Shown: positions 1 to 11,671 of the stretch, one piece after another
Layout of the letters: each line of letters begins with the position of its first letter
How positions within the stretch are numbered: the stretch's first letter is position 1
DNA from: Flectonema sp. DT1601
Taxonomy: Eukaryota; Euglenozoa; Diplonemea; Diplonemida; Diplonemidae
Reading direction: 5' to 3'
Length of the DNA stretch: 64,000 bases
Assembly (NCBI GenBank): GCA_964019425.1
Contig: OZ025812.1
Coordinates: 372,001-436,000, forward strand
Made by a program: the position numbers and the translations under genes
The notes under the pieces: model-generated
Seen by the model: the letters and a program-made list of their open reading frames with translations, nothing else
The model's database searches: none
Told to the model about the DNA's origin: nothing

Positions 1-69
1 TATTCATATTGGTTAACTTTATGTTCAAAACAGTTACCTCCCCATTCAACTGAATTCATCTTCCGAAAT

Positions 70-2676
70 ATGAAAATTATTGCGGTTCAATTATTGCAAC
101 TTCTGACGGTAGCTCTGAGTTTACGAGTCGATGATGCTAGACCTGACCCAACCAAATCAACTTCTGCAATTGAAATTCAAATAAATACATACACGACAGG
201 TCCTCAGACCAGACCAGCAACATCAGAACTGCAGTCTGGAGGGAGCGTAGTCTGCTGGAGTAGTGGATCGCAAGATGGAGATTCATGGGGAGTGTACTGT
301 CAGATATTTGATTTCTACGGAAGAAAAGAAGGAACTGAATTCAGAGCCAATACCGTAACACAGGGAATGCAAAGAGAATGTTCAGTCTGCGGATTAGAAA
401 ATGGGAACTTTGTTGTAATTTGGAGCAGCAATGAGAACAGCGGCATTTCCTTTGATGTCATCGGACAGATGTTCTCTTCAACTGGTGACAAGATTGGATC
501 TGAATTTAAAGTAAATAAATATCCGAACTACTCTGATCACTCTTTCAGTGTTGGAATCGCAAGTCAAAGAAATGGAGGATTTGTTGTGACCAGAGCTGGG
601 GATCCGAATTTCGTAATTACGTACATTTATGCTCAGCAGTTTTCAGCAAACGGCGACAAGATTGGACCAGAAATCCGAGTTGCGGATGTCAACATTTATA
701 GATTTGCGAAACCTCGTGTGGCAGCTTTCTCAGACTCTGGATTTGTTGTTGTTTTTGAAGCCTCTGATCTCGCACTTGAAGGTGTCTATGCTCGTCTTTA
801 CACGTCATCTGGTGATGCAGTCGATGATGCTTTTCTATGCAACTCTTTCGAAGCTTATCGTCAGTCAAGTCCATCTGTTGGAGTCTTTGATGATGATGAG
901 TTCGTCATTTCATGGAACACAAATGATGACGACTACGATATTTACGCTCGTAAGTTTAGGTCTAACGGCTATCCAGTTGGTACCGAGAAACGAATCATCG
1001 AATGGAGTGCTGGTGAACAACGGTATGAATATTACAATAGTTTCTGTAATTAACGTACACTAGCGAGTGTTGCATATTTTATTATTAAGTTGTTCTTCTT
1101 CAAAAATATACCAAACAGGGAATCGACCTTGTCAGTTGTTGATGGAAATCGGTTTTATGTATCTTGGATAGGTCCAGACAGTGATGGGTCAGGTATCTTC
1201 CGCAGGAAATGGAATAAAGATATGCAACCTGTTGGTGGAGATGAGAAGTTGAATTTAATTGAAAACTCTAATCAATTCGATCCCGTCAGTGCTGCAGTTC
1301 AGGGGGGTGAAGGACTTTTAGTTGTTTGGTGTGATGAACAGTTAGATGGTAACAGTCATGGTGTCTTTGGAAGGTTCTTTTTATCAACAACTGCACCGCC
1401 AACGCCAAACCCAACTCCCGCTCCAACACCGCAGCCGACGACCGCTACCCCGATAACTCCGCAGCCTACATCGGAACCTTCTCCAGTTCCCGGGGTAGTC
1501 CCAAGTGAGATGCAAATTAATACACACACTGTTAGCGAACAGTCAAATTCCGACTCCGCTCAACTCACATCCGGCCAGGCCGTTGTTGTGTGGCAGAGCA
1601 TCCAAACAGGAGCTGGTTTTGATGTATTCGCCCAGGTTTTTAACGCCGACGGGACTCGATTTGGATCAGAATTTCTCATAAATCAAGAAACTGAAAACAA
1701 TCAAGGGTCTCCAGCTATATGTGGATTATCAAATGGAGGCTATGTTGTGGTTTGGAATAATTGGATTTCAAGCACTTCAGGAATAGAAGTTTGGGGTCAG
1801 AGATTTAGTCGAACTCACAATCCAGTTGGAGTAAAGTTTGAAGTAAGTCTGCAGCCCTCAATTGGAGCTCCAGTTGATCCTGACATTGCTTGTCAGCAGA
1901 GTGGAGGTTTTATTGTCACTTTCGTAACTAACAACAAGTGGATCTACGCTCAGATGTTTCACGAAGACGGTCAGAAAAATGGAGGTATCCGAACCGTCAC
2001 TGGTTCTGGAATATTAATTTCATGGCCGAGGATTACTACTTTTAACAGCAACAATGGTTTCGTAATAGTCTGGACTGGATTAGATGGCCCATTAACAACT
2101 GACTACGGCATCAAAGCACAGATCTACTCAAGTAATGGGAATCGATTAGGAGCTGCTTTCACAGTTAATCAGATTACAGCAGGTCAACAACTATTCCCTG
2201 ATGTTAGTAGTTATCAAGATGTGTATGAGAGGTTTATTGTAGTTTGGGGTGGTGATGGTGAGATTTGGTCTCAAAGGTACACCACAACAGGAGCTCGTAT
2301 TCAACAAGTAGAATTGCAGGTGAATCAATATTCTCAGGGAGTTCAGGAAAAACCTCGAGTGACATCACTCGCGCTCTCCTCTCGTCTTATTATAACCTGG
2401 GAGTACCCTGATGGATCTCAACATGGTGTTATGGCGAGAGAAATGTCAACGAGAGGACACAACTACGGAGAACAAGAGTTTCAAGTAAACTCCAACATTC
2501 AGGGATCACAAAATGATATTTCCATCACAGATATTAACGGTCATTATAACTACTTCATCACATGGAATGATCCTTCACTCGATGGCAACTCACTTGGAGT
2601 CTTTGGTCGAATCATATCCAGCGGTGAGGGAAATCCACCACCACCACCAACTCCATTGCGACACAAGAAATGGTAA
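70..2676 (+). CDS. Secreted beta-repeat protein, two exons
   Basis: Probable exported or surface protein of 836 residues; no enzymatic function recognised. Exons 70..1022 and 1119..2676 join across a 96-nt intron that starts GTATGA and ends CAAACAG; the join restores the frame. The N-terminus (about residues 1-22) is a hydrophobic signal peptide. The rest is a string of repeats of about 50-60 residues with a GGF/YVVVW core followed by a G-x-x-x-G-x-E/K-F motif, a pattern common in large secreted bacterial and protist proteins. Two repeat blocks are split by a Pro/Thr-rich linker near residues 406-442. No membrane anchor is visible at the C-terminus. The repeat class and export are well supported; adhesion or matrix roles would be guesses. 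Confidence 0.8.
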
Positions 2677-3582
2677 TCACATTATTGTTGATTGTTGTTA
2701 TTTCTTATTTACAACTCTTCCGAAAGCCCCAAGTGGGTGATATCGGAACGGAGTATTTCTTTTTGTTTTTTCTTCCTCTCCTTTTGCCACTTGCAAAACA
2801 AATGCAAAAATAATGATTTCATTCATATTTTTTGAAGTCTATGGAACTCAGTCTGTTATTGAAATCGTCCCACTGAGAGGAGCTATTTCTGGTTGCATAC
2901 ACTTCTTGTTGTATCGTGACTGCCGCTACTATCCTTTTATCAGTAGCACTCTCTTTTGTGATCTGATTTCTCAGACTTGTTTCACCGAACGGAATGTAAA
3001 GAACTCATACAGCCGCCTCATTTTACAGGCGCATATAAAGAATTGAATTTTTAGAATATTTCTTTTTCTCTTCCAAAAAAAGAAAGGGAATTCCTTTGAC
3101 TTTTGAGAATCCCATCAACAATGTGATGTGATGAGAGTCTACTGCTGAATCCAACCAACTGAACTATTCATACCTAACCTTTGACTTGAATGCGACTCCA
3201 CGCGTCTTGTTATTTGAAGAAAGTTGGTTTCCGAATATGTGAATTTAATAATGTTCGGGGAACACGAATTATTAACTTTTGAGTTTATGTTTGTTGTTCC
3301 TCTCCTTCCTCTCTTTAATTCCTCTCCATCTCTTGTTCTTTGTGAGCTGACATTCATACCTAACCTTTGACTTGAGTGCGACTCCTCGCATCTTGTTATT
3401 GAAGAAAGCTGTTTTACGATATTCTGCTACTCGATTCCGTTAATGAGAATAACAATACTTTCTAACAGGGTAAAGTTATTTGTGATTATGTCTGTAGAAG
3501 TGTTACTTGTTGGTGTAGTTTTCTTTTTGTATGTCTCGTTAGTTTACTTTCTCAGGTAAGAACATCGAATGCTAACCTTCTC
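2677..3582. other. Intergenic spacer
   Basis: No convincing gene. The spacer holds a pair of direct repeats (listed separately) and ends with a pyrimidine-rich stretch and CTCAG at 3551..3555, 27 nt before the next start codon. Confidence 0.6.
3166..3409 (+). repeat. Direct repeat pair of about 58 bp, 186 bp apart
   Basis: Positions 3166..3224 and 3352..3409 share a sequence beginning ATTCATACCTAACC and running to TTATTGAAGAAAG with a few substitutions and one indel. The pair lies wholly in non-coding DNA, and no open frame spans it. Confidence 0.8.
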
Positions 3583-4467
3583 ATGAAAGGTGTGAAGAGT
3601 ATCCTTAAGGCGAGTACCCGAGGTGGGTTACTTGACATTCTATCATCTATCAGATCTCACTCAACACTAACAACAGCTCAAGCAGTAGCCGGTATCAATC
3701 AATGTGCAGTATTACAAGAAGCTGTACATGAACATAATTATTTAGTTGATGAAGTGCTGGGAATGTTGGAAGCTGATCAGTTTAATGAAAACATCTACAG
3801 CAGCATGGTGAGAGCATACTACAGAACTGGTTATGCAAAGGAAGCAATCTCAGCCTACAAATGTTTAGATCAGCCTGGCGGGGGAGATATTGCAGCAGCT
3901 ATGGGAGCAGCTGCTGCCATTGGCAACTCCTCACTCGCTGATGATCTTTGGAAGGCAGCTCATGCAGCTGGTCTTTTAGACAGGCACGACAGAAGTCACG
4001 CTGATGCCCTTCGTCAGTTGTCAGCTAATTATATTGCTGCTAAAGTTAGAGATAGGAAACTGAGTCATGTTAAACAATTATTAAAACATTGTGTTCCTTT
4101 AGATGGTGAGTCATGGCAATCAGTACTTGCAGCCTCTTGTTCAGGTAGTATGGTTGATATCCTTTGGGAACATATTCCTGTGGTTAGTCGAACTGCTGAC
4201 GTCTATTCAGTAGCCGCCTGGACATACCTCAGTGTTGGAGTTCCTAATAAATCATTATCACTTTGTCAACAGGCTCAGGAAGCTGGAGTGGCATCCCTTT
4301 CTCACTTCTGCTGTGCTACTGAAGCTCACCTGACTGTTCTCAGTATGGAAGGACACGTTGATGTGAAAGCTTTAAAATCCAACATCGACAAGGCTGCGGA
4401 ATACGATGCTGACGAGGAATGGCTTCAGAGCGCCCGCAGTGTAATGCAAAAGACAACTGCTGCCTGA
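3583..4467 (+). CDS. PPR/TPR-like helical repeat protein
   Basis: A 294-residue protein with an ATG start 27 nt after a pyrimidine tract ending in CTCAG. The sequence is almost entirely amphipathic helix pairs of about 35 residues (for example around residues 60-130, with NIYSSMVRAYYRTGYAKEAI), which resembles pentatricopeptide or tetratricopeptide repeats. The basic, serine-rich N-terminus with few acidic residues could be a mitochondrial targeting peptide, which would fit an organellar RNA-binding PPR role. The repeats are too diverged for me to assign individual PPR units. Single exon. The fold is likely; the function is not established. Confidence 0.6.
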   Translation: MKGVKSILKASTRGGLLDILSSIRSHSTLTTAQAVAGINQCAVLQEAVHEHNYLVDEVLGMLEADQFNENIYSSMVRAYYRTGYAKEAISAYKCLDQPGGGDIAAAMGAAAAIGNSSLADDLWKAAHAAGLLDRHDRSHADALRQLSANYIAAKVRDRKLSHVKQLLKHCVPLDGESWQSVLAASCSGSMVDILWEHIPVVSRTADVYSVAAWTYLSVGVPNKSLSLCQQAQEAGVASLSHFCCATEAHLTVLSMEGHVDVKALKSNIDKAAEYDADEEWLQSARSVMQKTTAA

Positions 4468-4833
4468 GTTCCAACCCACGTCACGTTTAGGATAATATTC
4501 AACTGAAGTATGACCTGCTGTTGACAGCCGAGGAAAAGTAGTGGCGGTGCTTGCTGCTGCACTCTGCAAGAAACCTCCTATTTGAGTAAATATGTGAGAC
4601 GATACGACAGCTTGTCTCAGCACAAGTGGCCTCCCAATCAAGTGAGAGTTGGCCAACAAGCGACTCGATTCTCAACTGATGAGTTGATCATAATTTATGT
4701 TTTGGATTATCAAGAAATCAAAACACATCTCCCCACTCAGGACTGTAATAAGATTGTCACGTCAGATGTTTCTTATTAAACAAAACTACCTTACCTCCCT
4801 TTGAAATCATCAAGGTTACTATCACACAACAAC
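4468..4833. other. Intergenic spacer
   Basis: About 366 bp between the helical repeat protein and the small basic protein. I see no convincing coding or structural feature. Confidence 0.5.
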
Positions 4834-5103
4834 ATGGGAAAGAAAGCAAAAGCAAAGGCACCACCAGGCAAGCAAAAGACAAAAGCTGTCGACAAGGCGA
4901 GGAAAGTTGGAAAGTCTGGCAGAGTCAGAAGAAAGAGAGGAGACTCTAGAGTAATGACTCAGTACGCTGTTGTTAGTAAGGTTATAAAACAGAAGAAGGG
5001 AGGAAAGAATGTTTACGGTGAGAGAAAGTGTGCGATTCATAAGAAGTGTGACTGCACTACGAGAGCTAATCCTATTTCTCATTACAAAATGCTGAGCGGA
5101 TAA
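4834..5103 (+). CDS. Small lysine-rich basic protein, unknown
   Basis: An 89-residue protein beginning MGKKAKAKAPPGKQ. The first half is very lysine/arginine rich and resembles nucleolar or ribosome-associated tails; the second half holds a short cysteine cluster (CAIHKKCDC) that could bind a metal ion. I chose the ATG at 4834 because the frame upstream only reaches a TTG. It is not one of the ribosomal proteins I can recognise. The even composition and clear start make a real gene likely; any nucleic-acid binding role is inference from charge. Confidence 0.6.
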   Translation: MGKKAKAKAPPGKQKTKAVDKARKVGKSGRVRRKRGDSRVMTQYAVVSKVIKQKKGGKNVYGERKCAIHKKCDCTTRANPISHYKMLSG

Positions 5104-5637
5104 TTCTTTCACCATACGTTCCGTACGTTAGTAGGAAATTGTAGCGACTTGCTTCTAACCCACTCGCTGCCTGTGTCTGTCCTGCTCCAATCAAGGATTT
5201 GGTTCACCCCGATGGGTATTCATATGCTTGTTTCAGGGATGTGTTTCACCCTGATGGACTTGTTTCAAGGATTAAGCCATGCAAGTCTCATAAAGCATTG
5301 AGTCTGCAGACGGCGCGATGCCTCATAGTCTCGCTAAGGAATGGTTGACGAACGAATTACGCACAGTCATCAGTTTTTTAAAAAAAAAAAAAAAATCATT
5401 TATTTTTTCTCTCTGCTTTCGTCGTTTTTATTTTTTTTTTAAATTTCAAGTAATTTTTTTTTTGTTTTTTGTTTCAATGATCCCGTCATTTTGTATTTTC
5501 TTATAAAGGAAACGTATCAAATAAAGGACGTGTTGTGAAACATTCACAACTGTAACTTGTCTTTGAGAATTATTTCAATTACTAGATCTCCAGGGGGGAG
5601 AAGAAGAGAGAGGAGAACAAAATAATATAAACAAACA
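5104..5637. other. Intergenic spacer with short repeat
   Basis: Holds two imperfect copies of a roughly 25-bp unit (about 5191..5216 and 5234..5260, sharing TTCACCCYGATGG), then A and T runs. An AG following a TA-rich stretch at about 5585 precedes the next gene. No gene seen. Confidence 0.5.
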
Positions 5638-7206
5638 ATGGGTCCGTGTAAAAGACCAGAACCAATTGTGAAACCGACTAGCGTTGCTTTTGGATCAGTT
5701 GTGTCATCTTGTTATGTAGAAGATTTTAATGATTCTAGTGAAGATGAACAGCCAGTAATAAAATCATCGTTGTCTAAACCAACACCACTACCCAGTGATG
5801 CGTTGTATTGGAAAGATCATCCCAGAGCAGTCATACCAGGAAATGTCGGATCACCGAGTGGTATGTTTCACACTCACGGAAGAATGAGACCCGGAGACAG
5901 CACTGCTGCAATGAGATGGGTGATGTTATTTTTATTATCGTACGGTTCTGCAATGAATCAAGCGACGTGTTTTAGTTTTGCTCCATTCGCTTCAATGGCA
6001 GCAACCCGCTACGGCAACGGAGTCGTAGCCAACAGTGAAGTAATATTCTTTGTGGCATATATTCCAATGTCTTTTATTGGTTCGTATTTTGTCGATCGAT
6101 TTGGTCTACGGAAGGCGATGATTGCCGCGTGTGTGAGTCAGACAATTGGGACATGGATACGATACTCTTCATCATACTTTAATCAAGAACCATTGGTGAT
6201 GTACTTTGGTCAGGTAATTGCATCTCTCGGGATGTGTGTTTTCGTCAACTCTCCTCCTCGATTATCAACTTCTTGGTTCCCATCAAATGAAAGAACTCTT
6301 TCAACTAACATCGCAGTAAATGCTAATGCAGCAGGAGCAGCTTTGGCGTACATAGTTGGCCCTCATATGGTTAGTAACCCGGAGGACTTCCCAAATTACA
6401 ATCTAGCGATAGCCATCTCGTGTAGTTTTTGTCTACTATTGACTTACTCATTATTTAAATCTCATCCAAAGTGGGATCAGGAAGAACAACGAGAATCTTA
6501 TGATTGGGGACAGTGGATATCTGTTCTTAAAGAAAAAGGATTCCTCACAACAGTAATAGTTTTTAGTATATCAGAATGTGTTATTAACACGATGTCAACA
6601 ATGTTGGCTAAGCTTGTAAGGCCGAATGGTTATCGAAGAGAAGAAGCTGGACTTCTGGGAGCTGAATATCTCTTAGTCTGTATGGCTGGGGGTGTTATCT
6701 TTGGATCACTACAACACAAATGGCATCTTCACACTCACTTATCATATTGTCTCGCTGCATGTGCTGTTTGTATGGTAGTATTGAGAATGACATTAGTGCA
6801 TCCCGCAGAGCAGCAAACTGTTCCGTTGATTATTTCAGTTTTTTTTGCAAGTCTATTTCTGGGACCATTACAAGCAACTTGCAATGAGTTGGGTGTTGAA
6901 AGCGCCTTCCCAGTCTCTGAAAACACCGTTGCTGCTATTCAACAATTATCAGGTAATTTTATATCATCTATATTCATTCCAATAGTTAGCTGGGCTCATA
7001 GCTCACACGCTTCAAAGGATGGCCCTGTCGGTACTCTCGGTCACGTTGTCAGTTGGTGGAATTGGTGGGCAATGCCAGAGATAATAATAGCTATTATGTT
7101 ATTGTATGCTTCCTACGTACTTTATCACTATGATGGATTGTACAGAAGATTAACAATGGAGAGAGAGATTAAGTACGGAAGTACAGGTGACTATCAAGAA
7201 ATCTGA
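5638..7206 (+). CDS. Major facilitator transporter, SLC49/FLVCR-like
   Basis: A 522-residue polytopic membrane protein with about 12 hydrophobic segments after a roughly 95-residue cytosolic N-terminus. TM1 begins at RWVMLFLLSYGSAMNQ, and the first half holds YIPMSFIGSYFVDRFGLRK, the DxxGxR-type loop expected between MFS helices 2 and 3. That loop and the following GxxxG-rich helices match the SLC49 branch (FLVCR1/2, MFSD7), whose known substrates are heme, choline or related small molecules. The second MFS half starts near residue 300 after a charged cytosolic loop. The fold is secure; the SLC49 assignment is moderate and the substrate cannot be read from sequence. Single exon. Confidence 0.8.
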   Translation: MGPCKRPEPIVKPTSVAFGSVVSSCYVEDFNDSSEDEQPVIKSSLSKPTPLPSDALYWKDHPRAVIPGNVGSPSGMFHTHGRMRPGDSTAAMRWVMLFLLSYGSAMNQATCFSFAPFASMAATRYGNGVVANSEVIFFVAYIPMSFIGSYFVDRFGLRKAMIAACVSQTIGTWIRYSSSYFNQEPLVMYFGQVIASLGMCVFVNSPPRLSTSWFPSNERTLSTNIAVNANAAGAALAYIVGPHMVSNPEDFPNYNLAIAISCSFCLLLTYSLFKSHPKWDQEEQRESYDWGQWISVLKEKGFLTTVIVFSISECVINTMSTMLAKLVRPNGYRREEAGLLGAEYLLVCMAGGVIFGSLQHKWHLHTHLSYCLAACAVCMVVLRMTLVHPAEQQTVPLIISVFFASLFLGPLQATCNELGVESAFPVSENTVAAIQQLSGNFISSIFIPIVSWAHSSHASKDGPVGTLGHVVSWWNWWAMPEIIIAIMLLYASYVLYHYDGLYRRLTMEREIKYGSTGDYQEI

Positions 7207-7731
7207 TTGGGTTGCGTGAATCACTTTTTTGAAAAAAATAGTACCTGTTTTCTCGAAACTGAGGAAAAGACAAATCCTTTTTTTTTTTAATAAAATTAAT
7301 AAGCTAAGCATGCATGCATTGATTAAACGTAATAAAAAAAAAAAAAAAAATGAAAAAAAATAAAATAATAATAATAATAATAATCATGTTTAATCTATGT
7401 AGTTGTATTCGTAAAACTTGTGTACCTGTCATCATAGTCAGAAATATCTATTCGGCTTTACTGTGTGCGACAAACGAAAACTATCACTGTGTTGTATGAT
7501 ACAAAAAAGACAGCTGTTTTTTGAAAAAAAAAAAAAAAAAAACGAGTCACAACTTTTGTTCTTTTTAACTTTCCTTTTCTTTTTGTGCCAGGTAACGCTA
7601 TTTGAGTATTAGATTTTTCAGATTTTGGGGATACTTTCCCATTATTACAAGTAACGTTATTTCATTTTTACCTTCCTCCCCCTAATTAGGTTTCAATCAC
7701 AAGAAGAAACTTCTTCCTTAACAAATAAAAG
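7207..7731. other. Intergenic spacer rich in A/T runs
   Basis: Contains long A runs, a short AAT array near 7365..7383, and a pyrimidine-rich stretch ending CTAATTAG shortly before the phosphatase start. No coding feature. Confidence 0.5.
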
Positions 7732-8649
7732 ATGCCAATCGAAACAGAAGCTCTCCTCGAATGGGATGACACTATTAAAGGATTAGTAGGCAGCATTGAC
7801 AACAGTCTGGATAATAAAGATCTCAAAGAGGAATTAAATGGACTTCTTGGTAACGTTGATATTAAACATGGAAACAGTGAAGTTCTTAGAGAGAAATTAA
7901 AAGAAATTGTGAACACTATTCACGACTACAACGGAAATAATAATTTAATAAGAAAGGATAATGGATTGCAAGAGTTGGAACTTCAGAGGAGTGAAGATAC
8001 TTCTGATTACAATTCGAGCACATCGACAACTCCAACATCGATGGTGAGCACACCATTAATGGACTTGTTGATCCCACGAGACTCCATGCACTCCAGTAAA
8101 AAATTAGTTGTAGTTCTTGACTTAGATGAAACTCTAGTTCGATTCCGTGAAGGACCAGTCCATTGGCGTCCCCACTTCGATATATTCTTAGACAGCATAA
8201 AACACTTCTGTGAAGTAGTTTTGTGGACAGCATCAACCAGAAGGTGTGCATCAAGAATTATGGGTTCTCTTGACCCAGAGGGAGACCGACTTCATCATCA
8301 CATTTACAGAAATGACATTTGGTTTCAAGGTGTTCCATACACCAAAGACTTAACCCTTTTAGGTAGAAATATGGATAGAGTTTTAATCATTGAGAATACT
8401 GCTCAATGTGTTATTAGAAATCCTGGAAATGCTCTCCTTGTCGAAGACTACATAGAACCAAACGACAGTGATCTCCACCTCAAGGCCGTTCATCATATTA
8501 TTATGGAAATGTCAAAACATGAAAATATTAAAGTACCCGAATTTCTTGGAAATTCACATTTAATTAATAATGTGACCTACACAGACATGGAAGAAGGAAG
8601 TAATATGACACTACACACTCCTGCAATGCATCACTTTCAAGGGCAATAA
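7732..8649 (+). CDS. FCP1/SCP/TIM50-family phosphatase (DxDxT)
   Basis: A 305-residue protein whose second half is an FCP1-homology (NIF) domain of the HAD superfamily. The catalytic DLDETL motif begins at residue 130, followed by the second motif in VVLWTAS and a YTKDLTLLGRNMDRVLIIEN segment that matches the KDL-L-R-vi-vd core of SCP, Dullard and TIM50 proteins. Such enzymes remove phosphate from RNA polymerase II tails or lipin-like proteins; TIM50 has instead become a translocase subunit. The N-terminal 120 residues are acidic and show no transmembrane segment, so a nuclear or cytosolic phosphatase is more likely than TIM50. Catalytic residues look intact. Single exon. Confidence 0.85.
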   Translation: MPIETEALLEWDDTIKGLVGSIDNSLDNKDLKEELNGLLGNVDIKHGNSEVLREKLKEIVNTIHDYNGNNNLIRKDNGLQELELQRSEDTSDYNSSTSTTPTSMVSTPLMDLLIPRDSMHSSKKLVVVLDLDETLVRFREGPVHWRPHFDIFLDSIKHFCEVVLWTASTRRCASRIMGSLDPEGDRLHHHIYRNDIWFQGVPYTKDLTLLGRNMDRVLIIENTAQCVIRNPGNALLVEDYIEPNDSDLHLKAVHHIIMEMSKHENIKVPEFLGNSHLINNVTYTDMEEGSNMTLHTPAMHHFQGQ

Positions 8650-8970
8650 TACTTCGCTTGAAGCCTGAGGGATGGAATTATGAAAAAATCAATGAGGGAA
8701 ATGATGAATAGCAATTAAGAAATTCAACGAATAGCCCTCTTAAGGTGAAACTGTGAGTTTGTTTGAGCTGTCTTCTAAGGTAGTAACTACATCAGCGTGA
8801 GAGGCGATGTAGAGGTGTTTGGTTTATCTTGTGATTGATTCTTTCAAAATAAAAAAAAAAAGGAAAAGAAAAGAAAAGAAAAAAAATTTACCAACGTGAG
8901 TTCTATCAACCAGAAGAGAGTCGTTTTTAGTGTAGATGCGAATCACTGGTGTTTAATTTTATCTCTTATC

Positions 8971-9001
<31 letters not shown>

Positions 9002-9771
9002 GATTTCTTTTTTTTTTAATCCCGCGTTCATCACCAAAAGGTTGGTTATTTTCCCCTTCCCTCACACTCACAACAATGATAGGATCAGAACTAACCGTAC
9101 CAGGATTCTCTCGTAAGGTAGCCAAATGCCTCGTCTTCTTAATTAAAGATGCGCATGAATGGACCCAACCACTGAGATTCCCATTTGAATGTTTTGTAGT
9201 TTCTGTTTTTTTCTTTTCCCCAATGAAGAAGATGAAAGAATATAACCTCTATTTCCTCCTCCTCCCTCCTCCTCCTCCTCCTCCCTCCTCCTTTTTTTTT
9301 AAATATATTTTTGTTGTTTGTCGAATTTCTCCTTCCCTTCCGTTTTCTTTTTGTATTGTCTTCTCCCCCCTTTATACGTTTTGCTTTTCTTACTTGAAGC
9401 AAAAAAATAATATTGATAATAATAATTAAAGGGGAAAACCTATATTCGTAGCGGTTTCTGAAACTGTCAACCTCTCGTGCAAAGAAAAGTGTCTGGCGAA
9501 AGAATTTTTCCGGAATCGTCACAACTCACATCGAGTGTGCATGTCGTTTCTAAGTACAAAAGTGTTTCGTATAAAATTAGCGATTCAACAGCTATCGGTT
9601 GAGATAAAAAGGTTTCCCCCGGTCAAAAAATGACATAAAAAACAAATTGAATTTTTTCCGAACTTCCCCTTTTTCCCTTGTTTGCATATTGTTTGGTTAT
9701 TTTCTTTTTTTTCCCTCCAATGTGTTTTCCTTCTTGTTTTAATGGTTTAGAAGGCAAAGCGTTGAGTTTCG

Positions 9772-9803
<32 letters not shown>

Positions 9804-11409
9804 CGCGCATTCAAACTCACGTGAGTAACCTCGTACTTTATTTAGTAAATTGACATATCCTTACGGAACCTTATTATCATTCCCTTTAAATAATTTTTAG
9901 GGTGTAGATGTCGGCTATTAGGTGTCGGCGAAATTCTTACTCAGGGAGTTCGAACTTGTTTTGCAGTACTGAATTTTCCCAATTTATAGGGAGTGGGTTC
10001 CACTCACCTAATGTTGGTAGCAGGTGGTTCGGTTATAAGAACAGGGTTTACCTGTAGCCGTATTTTTCTGCTATTTTTTTTTTTTTTTTTTTTTTTGAAT
10101 TCGTTTTTTCCCCCTTGTTTTTATATTTCAACCGCCTGATCTCAATACCTACCCGTCTCACTCCAAAACTTATGGCCTACTTTGCGGGTTTGCTAGTTGG
10201 TGAAAACCATCACAAATTCTTTAGAGAAGTTACTGCTGGCCGAAAGGTTTGATAGTGACTGCCTCTATCAGAACTGCGGAAAAAAAAGAGACAACCAACG
10301 TCTTGATGCTTTCAACTGTCGGGTGTGTACTGTCAGAGTATTGTATGAGTTTGAAATCGATTTCTCAGATAACTGAAGTACCCGTCGGCTGAAAAGCAGG
10401 CGGAGTTTAGAAAGTAATAGTCTTCTCTGTCATTAATTTGAAGAAAGTTACCGGGTTCCCCTTATCACAATGTCCAATCCAAGTTAGTGTGTGATGAGTT
10501 CTTTGGAATACCTCTCTACTGTGTACCTTTGGCAAAGATCTTCTCGCCTGCGAGAGTCTCACGTTATGGTACCAAATAACTGGTACCCCTGTGAGCGCTT
10601 CTCCAGAGGTTTGAGTCACTGACTTCCATAAATAAATAAAGCAGCTTATTTTTGATTATTTATTCCCAAATTCTCCCTGTGTGGATCTCTGTTGTCCACA
10701 TAAGAAACGATTGCGTTTTTTTTTCTTTCTTTTTTTCGGGTTTTGACAAAGGCCTGATAGTCGTCTCCTTTTTTTTTGTTTCTTTATTTAAAAAAAAAAA
10801 AAAAAAAACCAAACATTCCCCCGTTCTTTGTTCTGTGATTCCCTTCTTCCCAAGACATATTTTTTTTTAATGTATCTTTCTGTTTTCTGTTTTCTATTTT
10901 TCCCCCCTTCTTATTTATGAAATGGCTCTTTTTTAATTTGATATTGGGAGTGGAATTATTATCAACGCGCTGTATTCACAAACTATCGAACTTAACGCAG
11001 TTAGTTAGATTTCTAGGATGGAATTCTAATTTTATTTCTCCCGGTTTTTTCGTGAACAAACAAACATCAAATAGTGTTTTTTAATAAGATTTTTGATTGA
11101 AGGAATGCTAGCAACTGATTCTTGGGGTATATGGGTGCATTGTACCTTATGTATCTCTGGATGTTGTTACTTATAACTAACGATGAGTAGTTTGATGGAG
11201 TCGCTATTCTTATGTGGGATTTATTCCTTCGAAAGGCATACTTTCTACCGAAACGATTGACACTTCGAAGTTTTTTTTTTCTCTTTATTATTCCTTCTTT
11301 TTTTTTCTTTTTCTTTTTTCCCCTCCTTTTTGTTTTGCGCGCGAATACAAATGAAAAAAAAAAAAATAATAATTCATCAGGTTTTCCCCTTATTGTCCCG
11401 TATTTTTCA

Positions 11410-11449
<40 letters not shown>

Positions 11450-11671
11450 TTGTTGTTGTTTTTTGTATTATCTGTGGTGTGTAGACTTTGTGTTGGATTC
11501 TCTATTGGGATATTCCCCAGATCAGGAAGAACCAACTAAAACTCTCAACTCCACCATTCACCTCCCATTTGTCCCCTATTTAGAAAGAAGGCACTCTCCT
11601 TTTCTTATATTGTAAATCTCTCCTCTCTCTCATGGAACGTTGACTAAAAAAAATAATTAAAAAAAAAAAAA

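Noticed and set aside
10407-10619. A 70-codon - strand frame with more balanced composition
   Set aside because: No domain, no splice partners and it lies opposite to the local gene direction. It could equally be part of a non-coding RNA, so it is not annotated.
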